Shown in pieces: positions 34,949-44,705 of a stretch of 64,000 bases of DNA. Source of the stretch: Mobilisporobacter senegalensis. Its GTDB lineage: Bacteria; Bacillota; Clostridia; Lachnospirales; Lachnospiraceae. A program made the position numbers and the translations under genes. Location of the stretch: positions 581,375 through 645,374 of the forward strand of contig NZ_RJVG01000001.1 of assembly GCF_003752155.1 (NCBI RefSeq), written 5' to 3'. The notes beneath the pieces were generated by a model. That model was not told the origin of the DNA. It searched no databases and saw nothing but the letters and a program-made list of their open reading frames with translations. Positions within the stretch are counted from its first letter, which is position 1. Every line of letters starts with the position of its first letter.

Positions 34949-36736
34949 ATGTATCGTTCACACGTCTTAGTTTGTGGTGGTACTGGATGTACTTCTTCTG
35001 GAAGTCATAAGATTATTGATACCCTACAAGCAGAAATAGAGAAAAATGGTCTATCGAAAGAAGTATCTGTGGTACAAACAGGTTGCTTCGGTTTATGTGC
35101 GTTAGGACCAATTATGATTATATACCCTGAAGCAACTTTCTACTCAATGGTAAAAGAAGATGATATCCCTGAAATTGTTTCAGAGCACTTGGCAAAAGGT
35201 AGAATTGTTACCCGGTTATTATATAATGAAACTGTTACGGAAGATGGCATTAAATCATTAAATGAAACTGATTTTTATAAGAAACAGCACAGAATCGCTT
35301 TACGTAACTGTGGTGTCATTAATCCTGAGAATATTGAAGAGTATATTGGTACTCATGGATATGAGGCTTTAGGTAAAGTATTAACTGAATACACACCGGA
35401 TGAAGTAATCCAAACAATTTTAGACAGTGGTCTTCGTGGCCGTGGAGGCGGCGGCTTCCCTACAGGATTAAAATGGAAACTTGCAAAAGGTAATGATGCA
35501 GATCAAAAATATGTATGCTGTAATGCTGACGAAGGGGATCCGGGTGCATTCATGGATCGTTCCGTATTAGAGGGTGATCCTCATGTGGTATTAGAAGCCA
35601 TGGCAATCGCAGGTTATGCAATTGGTGCCTCTCAAGGTTACATATATGTACGTGCAGAATATCCAATTGCCGTAGATCGTTTAGAGATTGCCATTGCTCA
35701 GGCAAGAGAATATGGACTTTTAGGCAAAAACATTTTTGGTACAGATTTCAGCTTTGATATCGGCTTACGTCTCGGTGCAGGTGCATTCGTATGTGGTGAA
35801 GAAACAGCTCTTATGACTTCCATCGAAGGTAACCGAGGAGAACCTCGTCCACGTCCTCCATTCCCGGCACAAAAAGGTCTTTTTGGTAAGCCAACCATTT
35901 TAAATAACGTTGAAACTTATGCAAATATTCCTCAAATTATATTAAATGGCGCAGAATGGTTTGCAGCGATGGGTACTGAAAAATCAAAAGGAACTAAAGT
36001 ATTTGCCCTTGGTGGTAAGATCAAAAATACTGGTCTTGTAGAAATTCCTATGGGTACTACATTACGTGAAGTAGTAGAGCAAATCGGCGGCGGCATTCCT
36101 AATGGCAAGAAGTTTAAAGCAGCACAAACTGGTGGACCTTCCGGCGGATGTATTCCTGTAGAACATTTTGATATTCCAATCGACTATGATAACCTTATTG
36201 AAATTGGATCCATGATGGGTTCCGGTGGTCTTATCGTTATGGATGAAGACAACTGTATGGTAGATATAGCTAAATTCTTCTTAGAATTTACTGTTGATGA
36301 ATCCTGTGGTAAATGTACACCATGTAGAATTGGTACCAAGAGAATGTATGAAATGCTTGATAAGATTACAAAAGGTCAGGGTACTCTGGAAGATATCGAT
36401 AAATTAGAAGAATTATGCTATCACATCAAAGAGAATTCTCTTTGTGGTTTAGGCCAAACAGCTCCAAACCCTGTTCTATCTACACTCCGTTACTTTAAAG
36501 ATGAGTACATAGCTCATGTTGTAGATAAAAAATGTCCAGCCGGAGTATGTAAAGATTTACTCTCCTTCGTAATTGATCCGGATAAATGTAAAGGTTGTAC
36601 TTTATGTTCAAGAGTATGTCCAAACGGAGCAATTGAAGGCAAAGTAAAAGAAATTCATGTAATATATCAAGATAAATGTGTTAAATGTGGCGCTTGTATG
36701 GAAAAATGTAAATTTGGTGCTATTTCCAAACACTAA
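34949..36736 (+). CDS. hndC: NuoF-like flavin/NADH subunit (HndC/HydB)
   Basis: A 595-residue subunit that binds FMN and NAD(H) and is the electron-bifurcating site. Domains: an N-terminal thioredoxin-like [2Fe-2S] module (CGGTGCTSSG; QTGCFGLCALGP), the NuoF core with GLRGRGGGGFPTGLKW and CNADEGDPGAFMDRS, the [4Fe-4S] motif ESCGKCTPCRIGTKRM, and a C-terminal ferredoxin with two CxxCxxCxxxC motifs (CKGCTLCSRVCPNG; CVKCGACMEKCKFG). Length and order match HndC/HydB. Confidence 0.95.
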   Translation: MYRSHVLVCGGTGCTSSGSHKIIDTLQAEIEKNGLSKEVSVVQTGCFGLCALGPIMIIYPEATFYSMVKEDDIPEIVSEHLAKGRIVTRLLYNETVTEDGIKSLNETDFYKKQHRIALRNCGVINPENIEEYIGTHGYEALGKVLTEYTPDEVIQTILDSGLRGRGGGGFPTGLKWKLAKGNDADQKYVCCNADEGDPGAFMDRSVLEGDPHVVLEAMAIAGYAIGASQGYIYVRAEYPIAVDRLEIAIAQAREYGLLGKNIFGTDFSFDIGLRLGAGAFVCGEETALMTSIEGNRGEPRPRPPFPAQKGLFGKPTILNNVETYANIPQIILNGAEWFAAMGTEKSKGTKVFALGGKIKNTGLVEIPMGTTLREVVEQIGGGIPNGKKFKAAQTGGPSGGCIPVEHFDIPIDYDNLIEIGSMMGSGGLIVMDEDNCMVDIAKFFLEFTVDESCGKCTPCRIGTKRMYEMLDKITKGQGTLEDIDKLEELCYHIKENSLCGLGQTAPNPVLSTLRYFKDEYIAHVVDKKCPAGVCKDLLSFVIDPDKCKGCTLCSRVCPNGAIEGKVKEIHVIYQDKCVKCGACMEKCKFGAISKH

Positions 36737-36770
36737 TACCGATAGATTAGATTCTTTAAGGAGGTTAATA

Positions 36771-38516
36771 ATGGAAACCGTAAATATTAAAATAAATGGT
36801 GTCGATGTAGCTGCACCAAAGGGTTCAACCATTCTAGAAGCTGCCAGACTGGCTCATATCGATATTCCAACTCTTTGCTATTTAAAAGAGATTAACGAAA
36901 TTGGTGCCTGCCGTATCTGTGTTGTTGAAGTAAAAGGTGCAAGAAGTCTTGTCGCTTCCTGTGTTTATCCAGTTAACGAGGGAATGGAAGTTTGGACAAA
37001 TACCCCTAAAGTACTAGAATCAAGAAAGAAGACTTTAGAATTAATTCTTTCTGATCATGACAGAAAATGTTTGTCCTGCGTTAGAAGTGGTAATTGTGAA
37101 TTACAAAAATTATCAAAAGACTTTGGCGTAGATAACGAAAGCTTATACGATGGCGAAAAGAATGAATATGAAATTGATTATTCGGCGGCTCACATGTATC
37201 GCGATAACAATAAATGTATTCTTTGCAGACGTTGTTCTGCTGTTTGTGAAAAGATTCAGGCAGTTGGTGTAATTGGACCAAATGAACGTGGATTTAAGAC
37301 TACCATTGCATCTGCATTTGATATGGGACTTGGTGATACCAGTTGTGTATCCTGTGGACAATGTATTGCAGTCTGTCCGACTGGAGCAATTTCTGAGAAA
37401 GATAATACTGCTGAAGTATTTTCAGCGATTGCAGATCCTGCAAAATATGTTATTGTACAAACCGCTCCATCTGTTCGTGCCGGTCTGGGTGAAGAATTCG
37501 GTCTTCCTATTGGCACAAATGTAGAAGGGAAAATGGTAGCTGCTCTTCGCCGTTTAGGCTTTGATAAAGTATTTGATACTGATCTGGCAGCTGATCTTAC
37601 TATTATGGAAGAAGCTCATGAATTCCTTGACCGTGTACAAAATGGTGGCAAACTTCCCTTAATCACATCTTGTTCTCCAGGATGGATTAAATATTGTGAG
37701 CACTATTTCCCAGATATGACAGAGAATTTATCCAGCTGTAAATCACCAATGCAAATGTTTGGTGCAACGATTAAAACTTATTATGCAGAAAAATTAGGTA
37801 TTGATCCGAAAGATATCTTCTCTGTGGCAATTATGCCATGTACTGCCAAGAAATTTGAAGTTGGCCGTGAAGATCAAGATGCAGCTGGTGTTCCAGATGT
37901 GGATGTTTCATTAACCGTTCGCGAACTTAGCAGAATGATTGATCGTGCCGGTATTAACTTCTTATCCCTGCCAGACGAAGATTTTGATCAACCATTAGGT
38001 ATTTCCACTGGTGCAGCTGTTATCTTTGGTGCAACTGGCGGTGTTATGGAAGCAGCCCTTAGAACTGCTGTTGAAACATTAACAGGAGAAGAATTAGCAA
38101 ATTTAGATTTTACTGATGTACGAGGCATTGCCGGAATCAAAGAAGCTACTTATAATGTGGCTGGTATGGATGTTAAAGTTGCTGTTGCATCTGGCCTTAG
38201 CAATGCAAAAGAGCTTTTAACAAAGGTAGAATCTGGTGAAGCTGATTATCACTTTATTGAAATCATGGGATGCCCTGGTGGATGTGTAAATGGTGGTGGT
38301 ATGCCTCAGGTACCTGCAAGCATCAGAAACTTTACAGATGTTAGATCACTACGCGCTAAAGTATTATATGATTTAGATTCTTCTATGAAGTATAGAAAAT
38401 CTCATGAAAATCCTGCCGTGAAAGAATTATACGATACTTACTTTGGAAAACCAGGTAGCCATAAAGCTCATGAAATTTTACACACAACTTATGTAAAGAG
38501 AACGATTAATCAATAA
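36771..38516 (+). CDS. hndD: catalytic subunit of electron-bifurcating [FeFe] hydrogenase (group A, HndD/HydA)
   Basis: A 581-residue hydrogenase making H2 from protons with electrons from reduced ferredoxin and NADH. Order: N-terminal [2Fe-2S] domain (C36, C47, C50, C64), His-Cys3 [4Fe-4S] (H96, C100, C103, C109), a two-cluster ferredoxin domain (CILCRRCSAVC; CVSCGQCIAVCPTG), then the H-cluster domain with L1 TSCSPGW, L2 MPCTAKKFE and L3 EIMGCPGGCVNGGG. The C-terminal HTTYVKR end matches the small-subunit-like tail. The ATG at 36771 has AAGGAGG at 36758-36764; the frame extends further upstream but overlaps hndC. Confidence 0.96.
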   Translation: METVNIKINGVDVAAPKGSTILEAARLAHIDIPTLCYLKEINEIGACRICVVEVKGARSLVASCVYPVNEGMEVWTNTPKVLESRKKTLELILSDHDRKCLSCVRSGNCELQKLSKDFGVDNESLYDGEKNEYEIDYSAAHMYRDNNKCILCRRCSAVCEKIQAVGVIGPNERGFKTTIASAFDMGLGDTSCVSCGQCIAVCPTGAISEKDNTAEVFSAIADPAKYVIVQTAPSVRAGLGEEFGLPIGTNVEGKMVAALRRLGFDKVFDTDLAADLTIMEEAHEFLDRVQNGGKLPLITSCSPGWIKYCEHYFPDMTENLSSCKSPMQMFGATIKTYYAEKLGIDPKDIFSVAIMPCTAKKFEVGREDQDAAGVPDVDVSLTVRELSRMIDRAGINFLSLPDEDFDQPLGISTGAAVIFGATGGVMEAALRTAVETLTGEELANLDFTDVRGIAGIKEATYNVAGMDVKVAVASGLSNAKELLTKVESGEADYHFIEIMGCPGGCVNGGGMPQVPASIRNFTDVRSLRAKVLYDLDSSMKYRKSHENPAVKELYDTYFGKPGSHKAHEILHTTYVKRTINQ

Positions 38517-38523
38517 TTAATTT

Positions 38524-38552
38524 AAACAGCGTGTTATATACACGCTGTTTTT
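38524..38552 (+). terminator. terminator of the hydrogenase operon
   Basis: AAACAGCGTG (38524-38533) pairs with CACGCTGTTT (38541-38550), and T follows. Confidence 0.85.
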
Positions 38553-38580
38553 TAATTATATTATTTACCAATTATTTTCA

Positions 38581-38628
38581 TTGACAGAAAAGCCATTATC
38601 AATTATTATAATAGTAACTATTACTATT
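38581..38628 (+). promoter_or_regulatory. perR promoter with Fur-family operator
   Basis: TTGACA (38581-38586), 17-base spacer, TATTAT (38604-38609). Directly after it lies a 19-bp inverted repeat (38610-38628, AATAGTAA-CTA-TTACTATT) covering the start of transcription. A near-identical site precedes the rubrerythrin gene. Confidence 0.75.
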
Positions 38629-38642
38629 TTAAGGAGGTTACT

Positions 38643-39035
38643 ATGGCCACTACTATAAAATTTAGCAGACAGCGGGAAGCAATTAAAGAGTATTTATTCC
38701 ATACTAAAGAACATCCTACTGCTGATACCATATATATGCATATAAGAGAACAATACCCTAACATAAGTTTAGGTACGGTTTACCGTAATTTAAATTTTTT
38801 ATTAGAGCAGGGTGAAATTATTAAAGTTGAATGCGGTGACGGATGCGACCATTTTGATGGTAATAGAGAACCCCATAATCATTTTATATGTAAAGAATGT
38901 CACAAATTACTTGATCTTGAAATGGAATCGATCGATCAGATTAATGCCATAGCAAATGTCGGCTTTAATGGAGATATTGAAGGTCATGTTACTTATTTCT
39001 ATGGTATATGTGAAGAATGTAAAAAAAATAAATAA
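38643..39035 (+). CDS. perR: Fur-family peroxide regulator (PerR-like)
   Basis: A 130-residue Fur-family repressor. The winged helix has ISLGTVYRNLNFLLEQGEI, and the dimer domain has DHFDGNREPHNHFICKECHK and CEECKK, which supply the structural zinc cysteines and the regulatory metal ligands. Size and spacing fit PerR, which senses peroxide by metal-catalysed oxidation; Fur or Zur are less likely. It sits upstream of rubrerythrin, a typical PerR target, and both have the same operator. Confidence 0.88.
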   Translation: MATTIKFSRQREAIKEYLFHTKEHPTADTIYMHIREQYPNISLGTVYRNLNFLLEQGEIIKVECGDGCDHFDGNREPHNHFICKECHKLLDLEMESIDQINAIANVGFNGDIEGHVTYFYGICEECKKNK

Positions 39036-39040
39036 TTTTT

Positions 39041-39106
39041 AAAACTTTACTTGACATTTCTCAAGTAAAGTTTTATTATATGTATATAACAGTAATGATT
39101 ACTATT
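39041..39106 (+). promoter_or_regulatory. perR terminator overlapping the rubrerythrin promoter and operator
   Basis: A perfect 14-bp stem (39041-39054 with 39061-39074) contains the -35 TTGACA (39051-39056). The -10 TATTAT is at 39074-39079, 17 bases away. A 19-bp operator, AACAGTAA-TG-ATTACTATT, follows at 39088-39106 and matches the perR site at 16 or more positions. Confidence 0.75.
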
Positions 39107-39187
39107 ATTAGTTTATTAATTATTACTTTGAATCAGACAATCTCTGATTGCACAAAAATTAAATTCATAATTAAAGGAGAATAAAAA

Positions 39188-39730
39188 ATGAGTAAATATG
39201 TATGTCAAATCTGTGGATATGTTCATGAAGGGGATTCTGCTCCAGAAGCCTGTCCAATCTGTAAAGCACCTGCTGAGAAATTCACATTGCAAGATGGTGA
39301 AATGGCTTGGGCTGATGAACATGTAGTAGGTGTTGCACAAGGTGTCAGCGAAGATATTATTAAAGATTTAAGAGATAATTATACTGGAGAATGTACTGAA
39401 GTCGGTATGTACTTAGCAATGGCAAGAGTAGCATTCAGGGAAGGATATCCTGAAATCGGTATGTATTATGAAAAAGCTGCATATGAAGAAGCAGAGCATG
39501 CTGCTAAATTTGCTGAATTACTTGGTGAAGTAGTCACTAATAGTACAAAGAAAAATCTACAATTACGTGTAGATGCTGAAAATGGAGCTTGTGCTGGCAA
39601 GAAAGATTTAGCTTCCAGAGCAAAAGCGGCTAACCTTGATGCCATCCATGATACGGTTCATGAAATGGCCAAGGATGAAGCAAGACATGGTAAAGCATTC
39701 AAAGGATTACTGGATAGATATTTTGCATAA
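39188..39730 (+). CDS. rubrerythrin with N-terminal rubredoxin domain (reverse rubrerythrin)
   Basis: A 180-residue peroxide-reducing non-haem iron protein. The rubredoxin domain is at the N-terminus (C6, C9, C22, C25), and the di-iron four-helix bundle follows with ligand-bearing segments [28 protein letters not shown] and [16 protein letters not shown]. Having the rubredoxin first is the reverse of the classical order and typical of Clostridia, where such proteins protect against O2 and H2O2. Probably repressed by PerR through the shared operator. Confidence 0.94.
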   Translation: MSKYVCQICGYVHEGDSAPEACPICKAPAEKFTLQDGEMAWADEHVVGVAQGVSEDIIKDLRDNYTGECTEVGMYLAMARVAFREGYPEIGMYYEKAAYEEAEHAAKFAELLGEVVTNSTKKNLQLRVDAENGACAGKKDLASRAKAANLDAIHDTVHEMAKDEARHGKAFKGLLDRYFA

Positions 39731-39766
39731 GTTCTCTTATACATATATCTGTTTTAGATTTATAGA

Positions 39767-39800
39767 TGTAACTCTCCCTTTAGAAGAGGGAGACACCAGT
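39767..39800 (+). other. hairpin downstream of rubrerythrin
   Basis: TAACT/AGTTA outer and CTCCCT/AGGGAG inner arms form a stem, and a second AT-rich hairpin near 39817-39868 precedes a T-rich stretch. Either could end the rubrerythrin transcript. Confidence 0.4.
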
Positions 39801-39905
39801 TACTATGCCCCTTGATAAGTAAGCCGGCATTCAGATATAATTCAAATTTTATCTGAATCAAGCTTTACTTAATATACACCTTTTTAATTTTCCCTATCAT
39901 AAAAG

Positions 39906-39950
39906 CAAGAGAGTGAATCCACCCAGTTCACTCTCTTGTTTTGCTTTTTG
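39906..39950. terminator. bidirectional terminator between rubrerythrin and the helicase gene
   Basis: CAAGAGAGTGAA (39906-39917) pairs with TTCACTCTCTTG (39927-39938), with T-rich 3' flanks on both strands. Confidence 0.8.
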
Positions 39951-39955
39951 CTTAT

Positions 39956-41548
39956 TTATTTTTGATTTGCAGGTTCAATATTAATACTTTTACCCTTAAT
40001 CTTAGCTTCGCCCATGACTCTTATAACATCTGAAGCATATTCTCTTGGGACTTCAACAAATGTATATTTATCATACATATCAATTGATCCAATGAGCTTT
40101 CCTGGCATTCCGGTTTCGCCGGCAATAGCACCAAGAATATCACCTGGTCTTGCATTTTGTTTCTTACCTATATTGATAAATAAACGAACCATCCCTGCTT
40201 CTGCTCCTGTATTTCCGAAATCTTCATAGTTGGGGTTGTTCTGCTCAATCTGTTCACTTTCACCCATGCTCAATTTAAGAAATGCGGCCGCTACATCTAA
40301 AGATGTGTAATCTTCCCGATTTACTCTTTCTTCAATGATATCAATCATTTTCGATAAATCTTCATTTTCTATCACATTATTAATCTTATCAAGTAATTTT
40401 TCTGCTTTCGTACTTGCAACATCATTGATGGATGGTATAGGCTGCGCTATAATTTTTGTTTTACAATATCTTTGTATATCTTTCAATTTATAAACTTCTT
40501 TACCTACAACAAAAGTAAATGCTCTACCAGTCCTGCCTGCACGTCCTGTACGTCCAATACGATGCACATAATACTCATCATCCTGTGGAATATCATAGTT
40601 AAATACCGCTTCTACGTCATCTACGTCGATTCCTCTTGCAGCTACATCTGTAGCTACCAAAATCTCCGTTTTACCATTTCTAAAACCATTCATTACACGA
40701 TCACGCTGCTGCTGTTTTAAATCTCCATGAAGTCCATCCGCAAAATAACCTCTTCCTTGAAGTGCTGTTACTAATTCATCAACCTGACGCTTAGTATTAC
40801 AAAATACCAGAGATAATTTGGGATCATACATATCAAGGAGTCTTGATAATACTTCTTCCTTATTTTTAGGCTTCACTTCATAATAATATTGTTCAATCTT
40901 AGGTACTGTAAGTTCTTTCTTCACTACTTTTATAACAGTTGCATCTTTTTGATATGTCCTTGCAATATCCATAATTGGTTTTGGCATCGTAGCTGAGAAT
41001 AAAACTGTTTGTCTCTCTTCAGGCATTTCTTTAAGAATTGTCTCAATATCTTCGCGAAATCCCATATTCAGCATTTCATCTGCTTCATCAAGTACAATCA
41101 TTTTAACATGATCAAATTTTACTGTTTTTCTTCTCATGTGATCCATTACTCTACCAGGAGTACCAATCACTACTTGCGTACCTGCTTTTAACGAACGAAT
41201 CTGTTTCGATATCTCTTGTCCGCCATAAATAGGTAAAACTTTAATTCCATGCAAGAACTTGGCCAGCTTTCTTATTTCTTCCGCAACCTGTATCGCTAAT
41301 TCTCTTGTTGGACATAATACAACTGCTTGCAGATTCTTACTTTTGGTATCAATGCTCTGTAATAGAGGAATTCCAAAAGCTGCCGTTTTTCCTGTTCCTG
41401 TTTGTGCCTGACCAACAATATCCTGTCCGGTCAATACTGCCGGAATTGCTTTCGCCTGAATTGGACTTGCTTGTTCAAATCCCATCTCTAATATTGCTTT
41501 TAATATTGGTTCTGCAATCTCTAATTCTTCAAATCTAATTGTTTCCAT
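39956..41548 (-). CDS. deaD: DEAD-box RNA helicase (DeaD/CshA type)
   Basis: ATP-dependent RNA helicase of 530 residues for ribosome assembly and mRNA decay, often cold-induced. Q motif FEQASPIQAKAIP, Walker A AQTGTGKT, motif II DEAD in VLDEADEMLNMGF, SAT motif SATMPKPI, and helicase C-terminal VATDVAARGIDVD and YYVHRIGRTGRAGRTG. The C-terminus is a DbpA-type RNA-binding domain (RLFINIGKKQNARPGDILGA). Its mRNA has a leader of about 170 bases with an apparent attenuator. Confidence 0.95.
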   Translation of the reverse strand: METIRFEELEIAEPILKAILEMGFEQASPIQAKAIPAVLTGQDIVGQAQTGTGKTAAFGIPLLQSIDTKSKNLQAVVLCPTRELAIQVAEEIRKLAKFLHGIKVLPIYGGQEISKQIRSLKAGTQVVIGTPGRVMDHMRRKTVKFDHVKMIVLDEADEMLNMGFREDIETILKEMPEERQTVLFSATMPKPIMDIARTYQKDATVIKVVKKELTVPKIEQYYYEVKPKNKEEVLSRLLDMYDPKLSLVFCNTKRQVDELVTALQGRGYFADGLHGDLKQQQRDRVMNGFRNGKTEILVATDVAARGIDVDDVEAVFNYDIPQDDEYYVHRIGRTGRAGRTGRAFTFVVGKEVYKLKDIQRYCKTKIIAQPIPSINDVASTKAEKLLDKINNVIENEDLSKMIDIIEERVNREDYTSLDVAAAFLKLSMGESEQIEQNNPNYEDFGNTGAEAGMVRLFINIGKKQNARPGDILGAIAGETGMPGKLIGSIDMYDKYTFVEVPREYASDVIRVMGEAKIKGKSINIEPANQK

Positions 41549-41628
41549 TCATTATTTCCTTCCTTGTTTCGCTTTTGCTCTTTAAGCATCAGTCTAAGAA
41601 AATATATTACTTTTATTTTAAAAATCTA

Positions 41629-41693
41629 CAAAAAAAACTCTTGGTCTTATTGACGAAGAGTATTCTATCATCCTACACTAATCCTTATACTCT
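41629..41693 (-). promoter_or_regulatory. putative attenuator in the helicase leader
   Basis: On the minus strand ACTCTT (41661-41656) pairs with AAGAGT (41642-41637), with an inner GTC/GAC extension, followed by eight T: an intrinsic terminator 80 bases before the start codon. An upstream AGAGTAT (41693-41687) can pair instead with ATACTCT (41663-41657), which overlaps the terminator arm. The two structures exclude each other. Confidence 0.6.
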
Positions 41694-41724
41694 AAACATT
41701 TTGCCTAGAGAACACACCTTGACC

Positions 41725-41754
41725 AATATATCACAGTAGGATGATGTTTGTCAA
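41725..41754 (-). promoter_or_regulatory. promoter of the helicase gene
   Basis: TTGACA (41754-41749), 18-base spacer, TATATT (41730-41725) with TGA extension, on the minus strand. The gap 41755-41941 is AT-rich with nothing else evident. Confidence 0.65.
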
Positions 41755-41941
41755 GAAATGATATCATATATTTATTATTTCATTTAAAGATTATCCATTT
41801 TTATATTTTTTATACTTTATATTTCTCTTATACAAATGACATGAATATACATTTTATTTGTGAATTTTACAAATACTTGAGTATGTTTTTAGTAATTTTC
41901 TACATATTTTTCAGATATACAACAAATTTACCTATTTTTAA

Positions 41942-41970
41942 TTGACAATTGACAAGACAGTTCTTATACT
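41942..41970 (+). promoter_or_regulatory. promoter of the HD-GYP gene
   Basis: TTGACA (41942-41947), 17-base spacer, TATACT (41965-41970). A second TTGACA overlaps at 41949-41954. Confidence 0.6.
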
Positions 41971-42011
41971 ATTATATAGGGAATGGTAAAATTATCATAC
42001 GAGGTGGAACT

Positions 42012-43103
42012 ATGTTATGCAAAAAAATACTGGCAAGTGAAGCAGTACCAGGCATGATTGCTGCTGACGATGTTTATACATTTAACAACATCTTAATTAT
42101 TGGGAAAAATACATGTTTGACAGACCGTATCATTACTAGATTAAAATTCTATTCAGTTTTTGAAATTTCGGTATTTATTGAAGATGAAGTAAAAGTCAAC
42201 GATATAAATCTCCAATCTACAGAATCAAAACTCCATGCAGCACAGATAAGAAAAACTCCGGAATTTCGTAAATTTGTTACATCTTTTAAAGATAATGTAA
42301 ATGATTTTAAGACTACGATTGATGATGTTGTTTTGAATGACACAGATTTTAACCTTGACCAATTATTAGATCATACAAATAAAGTATTATCAGAAAGCCG
42401 CAATGGTTTACATGTTTTAAATATGCTTCATAGTACAAGGAAGTTTGATGACCTTACATACGTTCATTCACTGAATGTTTCTTTGATATGCAATGTATTT
42501 GGAGGCTGGTTGAAACTTCCGGACGAAGATATACGTGTCTTGACGACTTGTGGTTTACTTCATGATATAGGTAAAATTAAAGTACCTGCAAAAATTATTA
42601 AAAAACCATCTAAACTTACAGATGTTGAATTTCTGGCTGTTAAAATGCATACCATCAAAGGTTATAATATCCTTAAAAATAAGACTCTGGATCAAAGAAT
42701 AATTAATTCCGCGTTAATGCATCACGAGCGCTGTGATGGAAGTGGTTATCCAAATGCATTGATTGGAGATCAAATAGATGACTTCGCAAAGATAGTTGCC
42801 ATAGCTGATGTATATGATGCCATGACTTCTGCCAGGGTATACAGGGGGCCTTTATGCCCATTTGAAGTAATTGAACTTTTTGAGGCAGAGGGATATCAAA
42901 AATATGATCCTCATTATCTTCTGACTTTTCTTGATGGAATCGTTCAGACATATATGCATAACGATGTGCGATTAAGCACTGGACAAAAAGGGAAGATTGT
43001 AATGCTTAATAAAAATGCATTGACAAAACCAATCATACAGATTGGTAAATCATTCATCGATTTATCAAAGCATCCTGACATATCAATAATGGAAGTAATA
43101 TAA
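42012..43103 (+). CDS. HD-GYP domain protein (probable cyclic-di-GMP phosphodiesterase)
   Basis: A 363-residue protein whose C-terminal half is an HD-GYP domain: LLHDIGKIKVP (H184, D185), MHTIKGYNIL, MHHERCDGSGYP (GSGYP 243-247) and IAIADVYDAMTSARVYR. These enzymes hydrolyse cyclic di-GMP or related dinucleotides to linear or mononucleotide products. The N-terminal 130 residues lack a recognised receiver or sensor motif. Start chosen at the ATG at 42012 with GAGGTGG 4 bases upstream; the frame can extend upstream to an ORF start inside the promoter region. Monocistronic. Confidence 0.88.
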   Translation: MLCKKILASEAVPGMIAADDVYTFNNILIIGKNTCLTDRIITRLKFYSVFEISVFIEDEVKVNDINLQSTESKLHAAQIRKTPEFRKFVTSFKDNVNDFKTTIDDVVLNDTDFNLDQLLDHTNKVLSESRNGLHVLNMLHSTRKFDDLTYVHSLNVSLICNVFGGWLKLPDEDIRVLTTCGLLHDIGKIKVPAKIIKKPSKLTDVEFLAVKMHTIKGYNILKNKTLDQRIINSALMHHERCDGSGYPNALIGDQIDDFAKIVAIADVYDAMTSARVYRGPLCPFEVIELFEAEGYQKYDPHYLLTFLDGIVQTYMHNDVRLSTGQKGKIVMLNKNALTKPIIQIGKSFIDLSKHPDISIMEVI

Positions 43104-43194
43104 CCATTTTTATCCCCCAAACCGGCTTCTTGGACCACAAGTAGTGTCTATGCAGGCCGAGATTCACTGGATCTTTCACTTAACAAATATTAAA

Positions 43195-43269
43195 TAGGAC
43201 TATCTTTTAAAATACAGCCTATTTCGAATTTAATCCTAATAGGCTGTACCTTAAAAAATAGTCCTTATA
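43195..43269 (-). terminator. long terminator hairpin after murA
   Basis: Arms of about 31 bases pair with few mismatches (ATAGGACTAT and TACAGCCTATT on the left, AATAGGCTGTA and ATAGTCCT on the right) around a short loop. Orientation fits murA and the convergent HD-GYP gene. Confidence 0.7.
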
Positions 43270-43280
43270 TATTATTATAA

Positions 43281-44579
43281 TCAGCTGACTTTTAATTTAA
43301 ATTTTTTAACGGCTTTCTCATCTTCTATATCTACCTTTTCCATACGAGCTCCCAGACCTTGTAACTTCTCATCAAAATCTTCGTATCCTCTTTCAATATA
43401 TTCAATTTGATCAACAATGGTAAATCCCTCTGCTACTAATCCGGCAATGACTAAGGCTGCACCTGCTCTCAAATCCGGAGCACTTACAACAGCACCTGTT
43501 AATCCCTTAACTCCATCGATAATAGCTGAATTACCTTCCACTTTAACAGTTGCTCCCATTCTTGACAGTTCATCTACATATTTAAATCTATTTTCAAAGA
43601 TACTTTCTGTTACAATACTTGTCCCTTTTGATACAGCCAATAAACTGGCCATCTGTGGCTGCATATCTGTTGGGAACCCGGGATATGGCAATGTCTTGAT
43701 ATGAGTATGACCCAATCTTTTTGTGGCAACAACTCGAACAGAATCATCAAATTCTTCAACCTGAGCACCAATTTCTACGAGTTTGGCAGTAATTGCTTCT
43801 AAATGCTTTGGTATTACATTCTTGACTAGAACATCTCCGTGTGTTGCTGCAGCAGCCAGCATAAAAGTGCCTGCTTCAATCTGATCTGGAATAATAGAAT
43901 ATTCACTTCCTTTTAATTCTTTCACTCCGGTAATCTTAATTACATCGGTACCAGCACCTTTAATATCTGCACCCATACTGTTTAAAAAATTGGCTACATC
44001 TACAATGTGTGGCTCTTTCGCCGCATTTTCCAGTGTAGTTTTACCATCTGCTAAACATGAAGCCAGCATAATATTAATAGTTGCTCCCACGCTTACCACA
44101 TCCAGGTAAATATGTTTACCTATTAATTCTTTGGCATGGGCATCTATCATACCATGTTCAATATTAACTTTTGCCCCTAATGCTTCAAATCCTTTAATAT
44201 GTTGATCAATTGGCCTGCTGCCAATATTACATCCACCAGGAAGTGCTACTTGAGCTTTTTTATATTTTCCTAATAATGCACCTAATAAGTAATAAGATGC
44301 ACGTATTTTGCGGATAAATTCATAATCAATACTTACAGAACCAATTTGACTTCCATTTATTTTAACTATATTGCTATTTACTCTTTCAACTTTAGCTCCA
44401 ATTCCCTCTATAGCCTGTAATAAGACATTGATATCTCTAACATTGGGTAAATTTTCTATTGTTACGGTATCATTAGTCATGATTGCTGCTGCCAAAATTC
44501 CTAACGCGGCATTCTTTGCCCCACCAATCGTAACTTCACCAACTAATGGCCTTCCACCCTTAATTATATATTGCTCCAT
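43281..44579 (-). CDS. murA: UDP-N-acetylglucosamine 1-carboxyvinyltransferase MurA
   Basis: First committed step of peptidoglycan synthesis, transferring enolpyruvate from PEP. Conserved KN at residues 22-23 ([14 protein letters not shown]), catalytic cysteine in [15 protein letters not shown] (C117), and the repeated EPT-barrel blocks [13 protein letters not shown] and [13 protein letters not shown]. Cys at 117 makes it a fosfomycin target by analogy. Length (432) is normal. A KKFKLKVS tail ends the protein. Own transcription unit as far as visible. Confidence 0.96.
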   Translation of the reverse strand: MEQYIIKGGRPLVGEVTIGGAKNAALGILAAAIMTNDTVTIENLPNVRDINVLLQAIEGIGAKVERVNSNIVKINGSQIGSVSIDYEFIRKIRASYYLLGALLGKYKKAQVALPGGCNIGSRPIDQHIKGFEALGAKVNIEHGMIDAHAKELIGKHIYLDVVSVGATINIMLASCLADGKTTLENAAKEPHIVDVANFLNSMGADIKGAGTDVIKITGVKELKGSEYSIIPDQIEAGTFMLAAAATHGDVLVKNVIPKHLEAITAKLVEIGAQVEEFDDSVRVVATKRLGHTHIKTLPYPGFPTDMQPQMASLLAVSKGTSIVTESIFENRFKYVDELSRMGATVKVEGNSAIIDGVKGLTGAVVSAPDLRAGAALVIAGLVAEGFTIVDQIEYIERGYEDFDEKLQGLGARMEKVDIEDEKAVKKFKLKVS

Positions 44580-44705
44580 TGCGCACCTCTGATTTTATTA
44601 TAAAATGGACATAATACGTCACTCTAATTGTTTATTTTTTTCTAAATATGATTATACCACAAAGTTTAAATTTGTAAACTTTTAATTGTGTAATTCCTAA
44701 CAATC

